NCBI GenBank assembly: GCA_004553625.1
Contig: SFKX01000012.1
Span: 13,815-77,814, forward strand
Source: Clostridiales bacterium
Lineage (GTDB): Bacteria > Bacillota_A > Clostridia > Oscillospirales > Oscillospiraceae
DNA length: 64,000 nt
Direction: 5' to 3'
The notes beneath the pieces are model-generated. The model had not been told where the DNA came from. It did not search any database and saw only the letters and a program-made list of their open reading frames with translations. Of the stretch, positions 63,576 through 64,000 are shown one piece after another. A program made the position numbers and the translations under genes. Every line of letters starts with the position of its first letter. Within the stretch, counting starts at the first letter, position 1.

Positions 63576-64000
63576 ATGAGCATAATTAAAGAGCGGCTGG
63601 ACCTCTTGCGCGAAGAAATCCAAAAAGAGGATTTCTTGGATGGCAAAGGCCTCAGCAATGAGGTAAACATCCGAATTTTTTGTTACGATGCAGCGGAAGA
63701 AATGACAGTGACACACTTTCTAAACCAGCTGCGAACCGATCAGACGCTCCGGTGTCATCTGATTGAATGCAATCTCTATGACATCTTTCTTTCTGCCTGT
63801 GACGACCTTGCCATAACCGATGCGATCCCCGAGATGGAAGAAAGCGAAGGCAGCGCTTTCCTTCTGGAGCAACTGCACTCCGCCATCGGGAAATCTGAGT
63901 TCATCGAAAAGATCCAGTACGAACCGCACCGGCGTGGAGACGTGCTTTTGCTCACCGGCGTTGGAGATGTATTTCCGTTTATGCGTGTGCATACCTTGCT
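63576..64000 (+). CDS. brxB: BrxB-like protein (DUF1788), 5' part; runs off the window
   Basis: The first 141 codons of a BREX component of the DUF1788 family. The ATG at 63576 has AAGGAG upstream, 15 nt after the brxA-like frame ends. Diagnostic segments are ERLDLLREEIQKEDFLDGKG, IECNLYDIFLSACDDLAI and VLLLTGVGDVFPFMRVHTLL. In known type 1 BREX loci brxA and brxB are followed by brxC, pglX, pglZ and brxL; these would lie beyond the window. The function of BrxB is not established, but it is needed for defence in characterised systems. Confidence 0.85.
   Translation, partial: MSIIKERLDLLREEIQKEDFLDGKGLSNEVNIRIFCYDAAEEMTVTHFLNQLRTDQTLRCHLIECNLYDIFLSACDDLAITDAIPEMEESEGSAFLLEQLHSAIGKSEFIEKIQYEPHRRGDVLLLTGVGDVFPFMRVHTL

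Overview
The window is chromosomal DNA of a GC-rich, spore-forming Gram-positive Clostridia-like bacterium, most likely Oscillospiraceae-type (inference). The reasons are the Firmicute-style S10-spc-secY-adk cluster with a zinc-type S14, a cysteine T-box, NiaR control of NAD salvage, a PdaB-like deacetylase, SLH-anchored surface proteins, and near-consensus sigma-A promoters with mostly 17-bp spacers in otherwise GC-rich sequence.

Layout. 1-11,524 (minus strand): the complete S10/spc ribosomal protein operon, from rpsJ to secY and the start of adk. A long structured leader precedes rpsJ, and a duplicated hairpin insert lies between rpsZ and rpsH. 11.5-15.2 kb: a flavodiiron protein, then cysE-cysS behind a cysteine T-box. 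15.3-21 kb: three tandem secreted SLH proteins and tRNA-Trp. 21-31.5 kb: lipoproteins, an amidase, nagA-bioY, a CofE-like ligase, an M23 peptidase, a VanX-like dipeptidase, and a large membrane protein that looks like a P-type ATPase with its catalytic motif lost. 31.5-42.6 kb: an EF-G paralogue, lipoproteins, a glpK-NUDIX-DUF1015 operon, a lipase, a GDPD and an MFS carrier. 42.8-48.7 kb: a five-gene operon (flavin reductase, LysR, CoA-transferase, acyl-CoA dehydrogenase, DASS transporter) with a palindromic operator candidate upstream. 48.9-52.9 kb: a NiaR regulon (pncB-niaR and a PfoR-like membrane protein). 53-56.1 kb: a small repeat-domain protein, an aminotransferase, a PdaB-like deacetylase and a low-molecular-weight phosphatase.

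From about 56.1 kb to the end of the window lies an integrative and mobilizable element: tyrosine integrase, excisionase, MOBV relaxase, SF3 helicase/primase, CHC2 primase, XRE regulator and sigma factor. A pMV158-like oriT sits in the 62.2-62.6 kb non-coding region. After about 62.64 kb the sequence becomes AT-richer and carries cargo: a small XRE regulator, a broken brxA-like gene (DUF1819) and the start of a brxB-like gene (DUF1788). This is the entry to a probable BREX phage-defence locus that continues past the window.

The most unusual structural signal is a ~185-bp element of three stem-loops present at 35.1 and 42.6 kb. Each copy is bracketed by a perfect duplication of the local bidirectional terminator, and the terminator sequence differs between the two sites.
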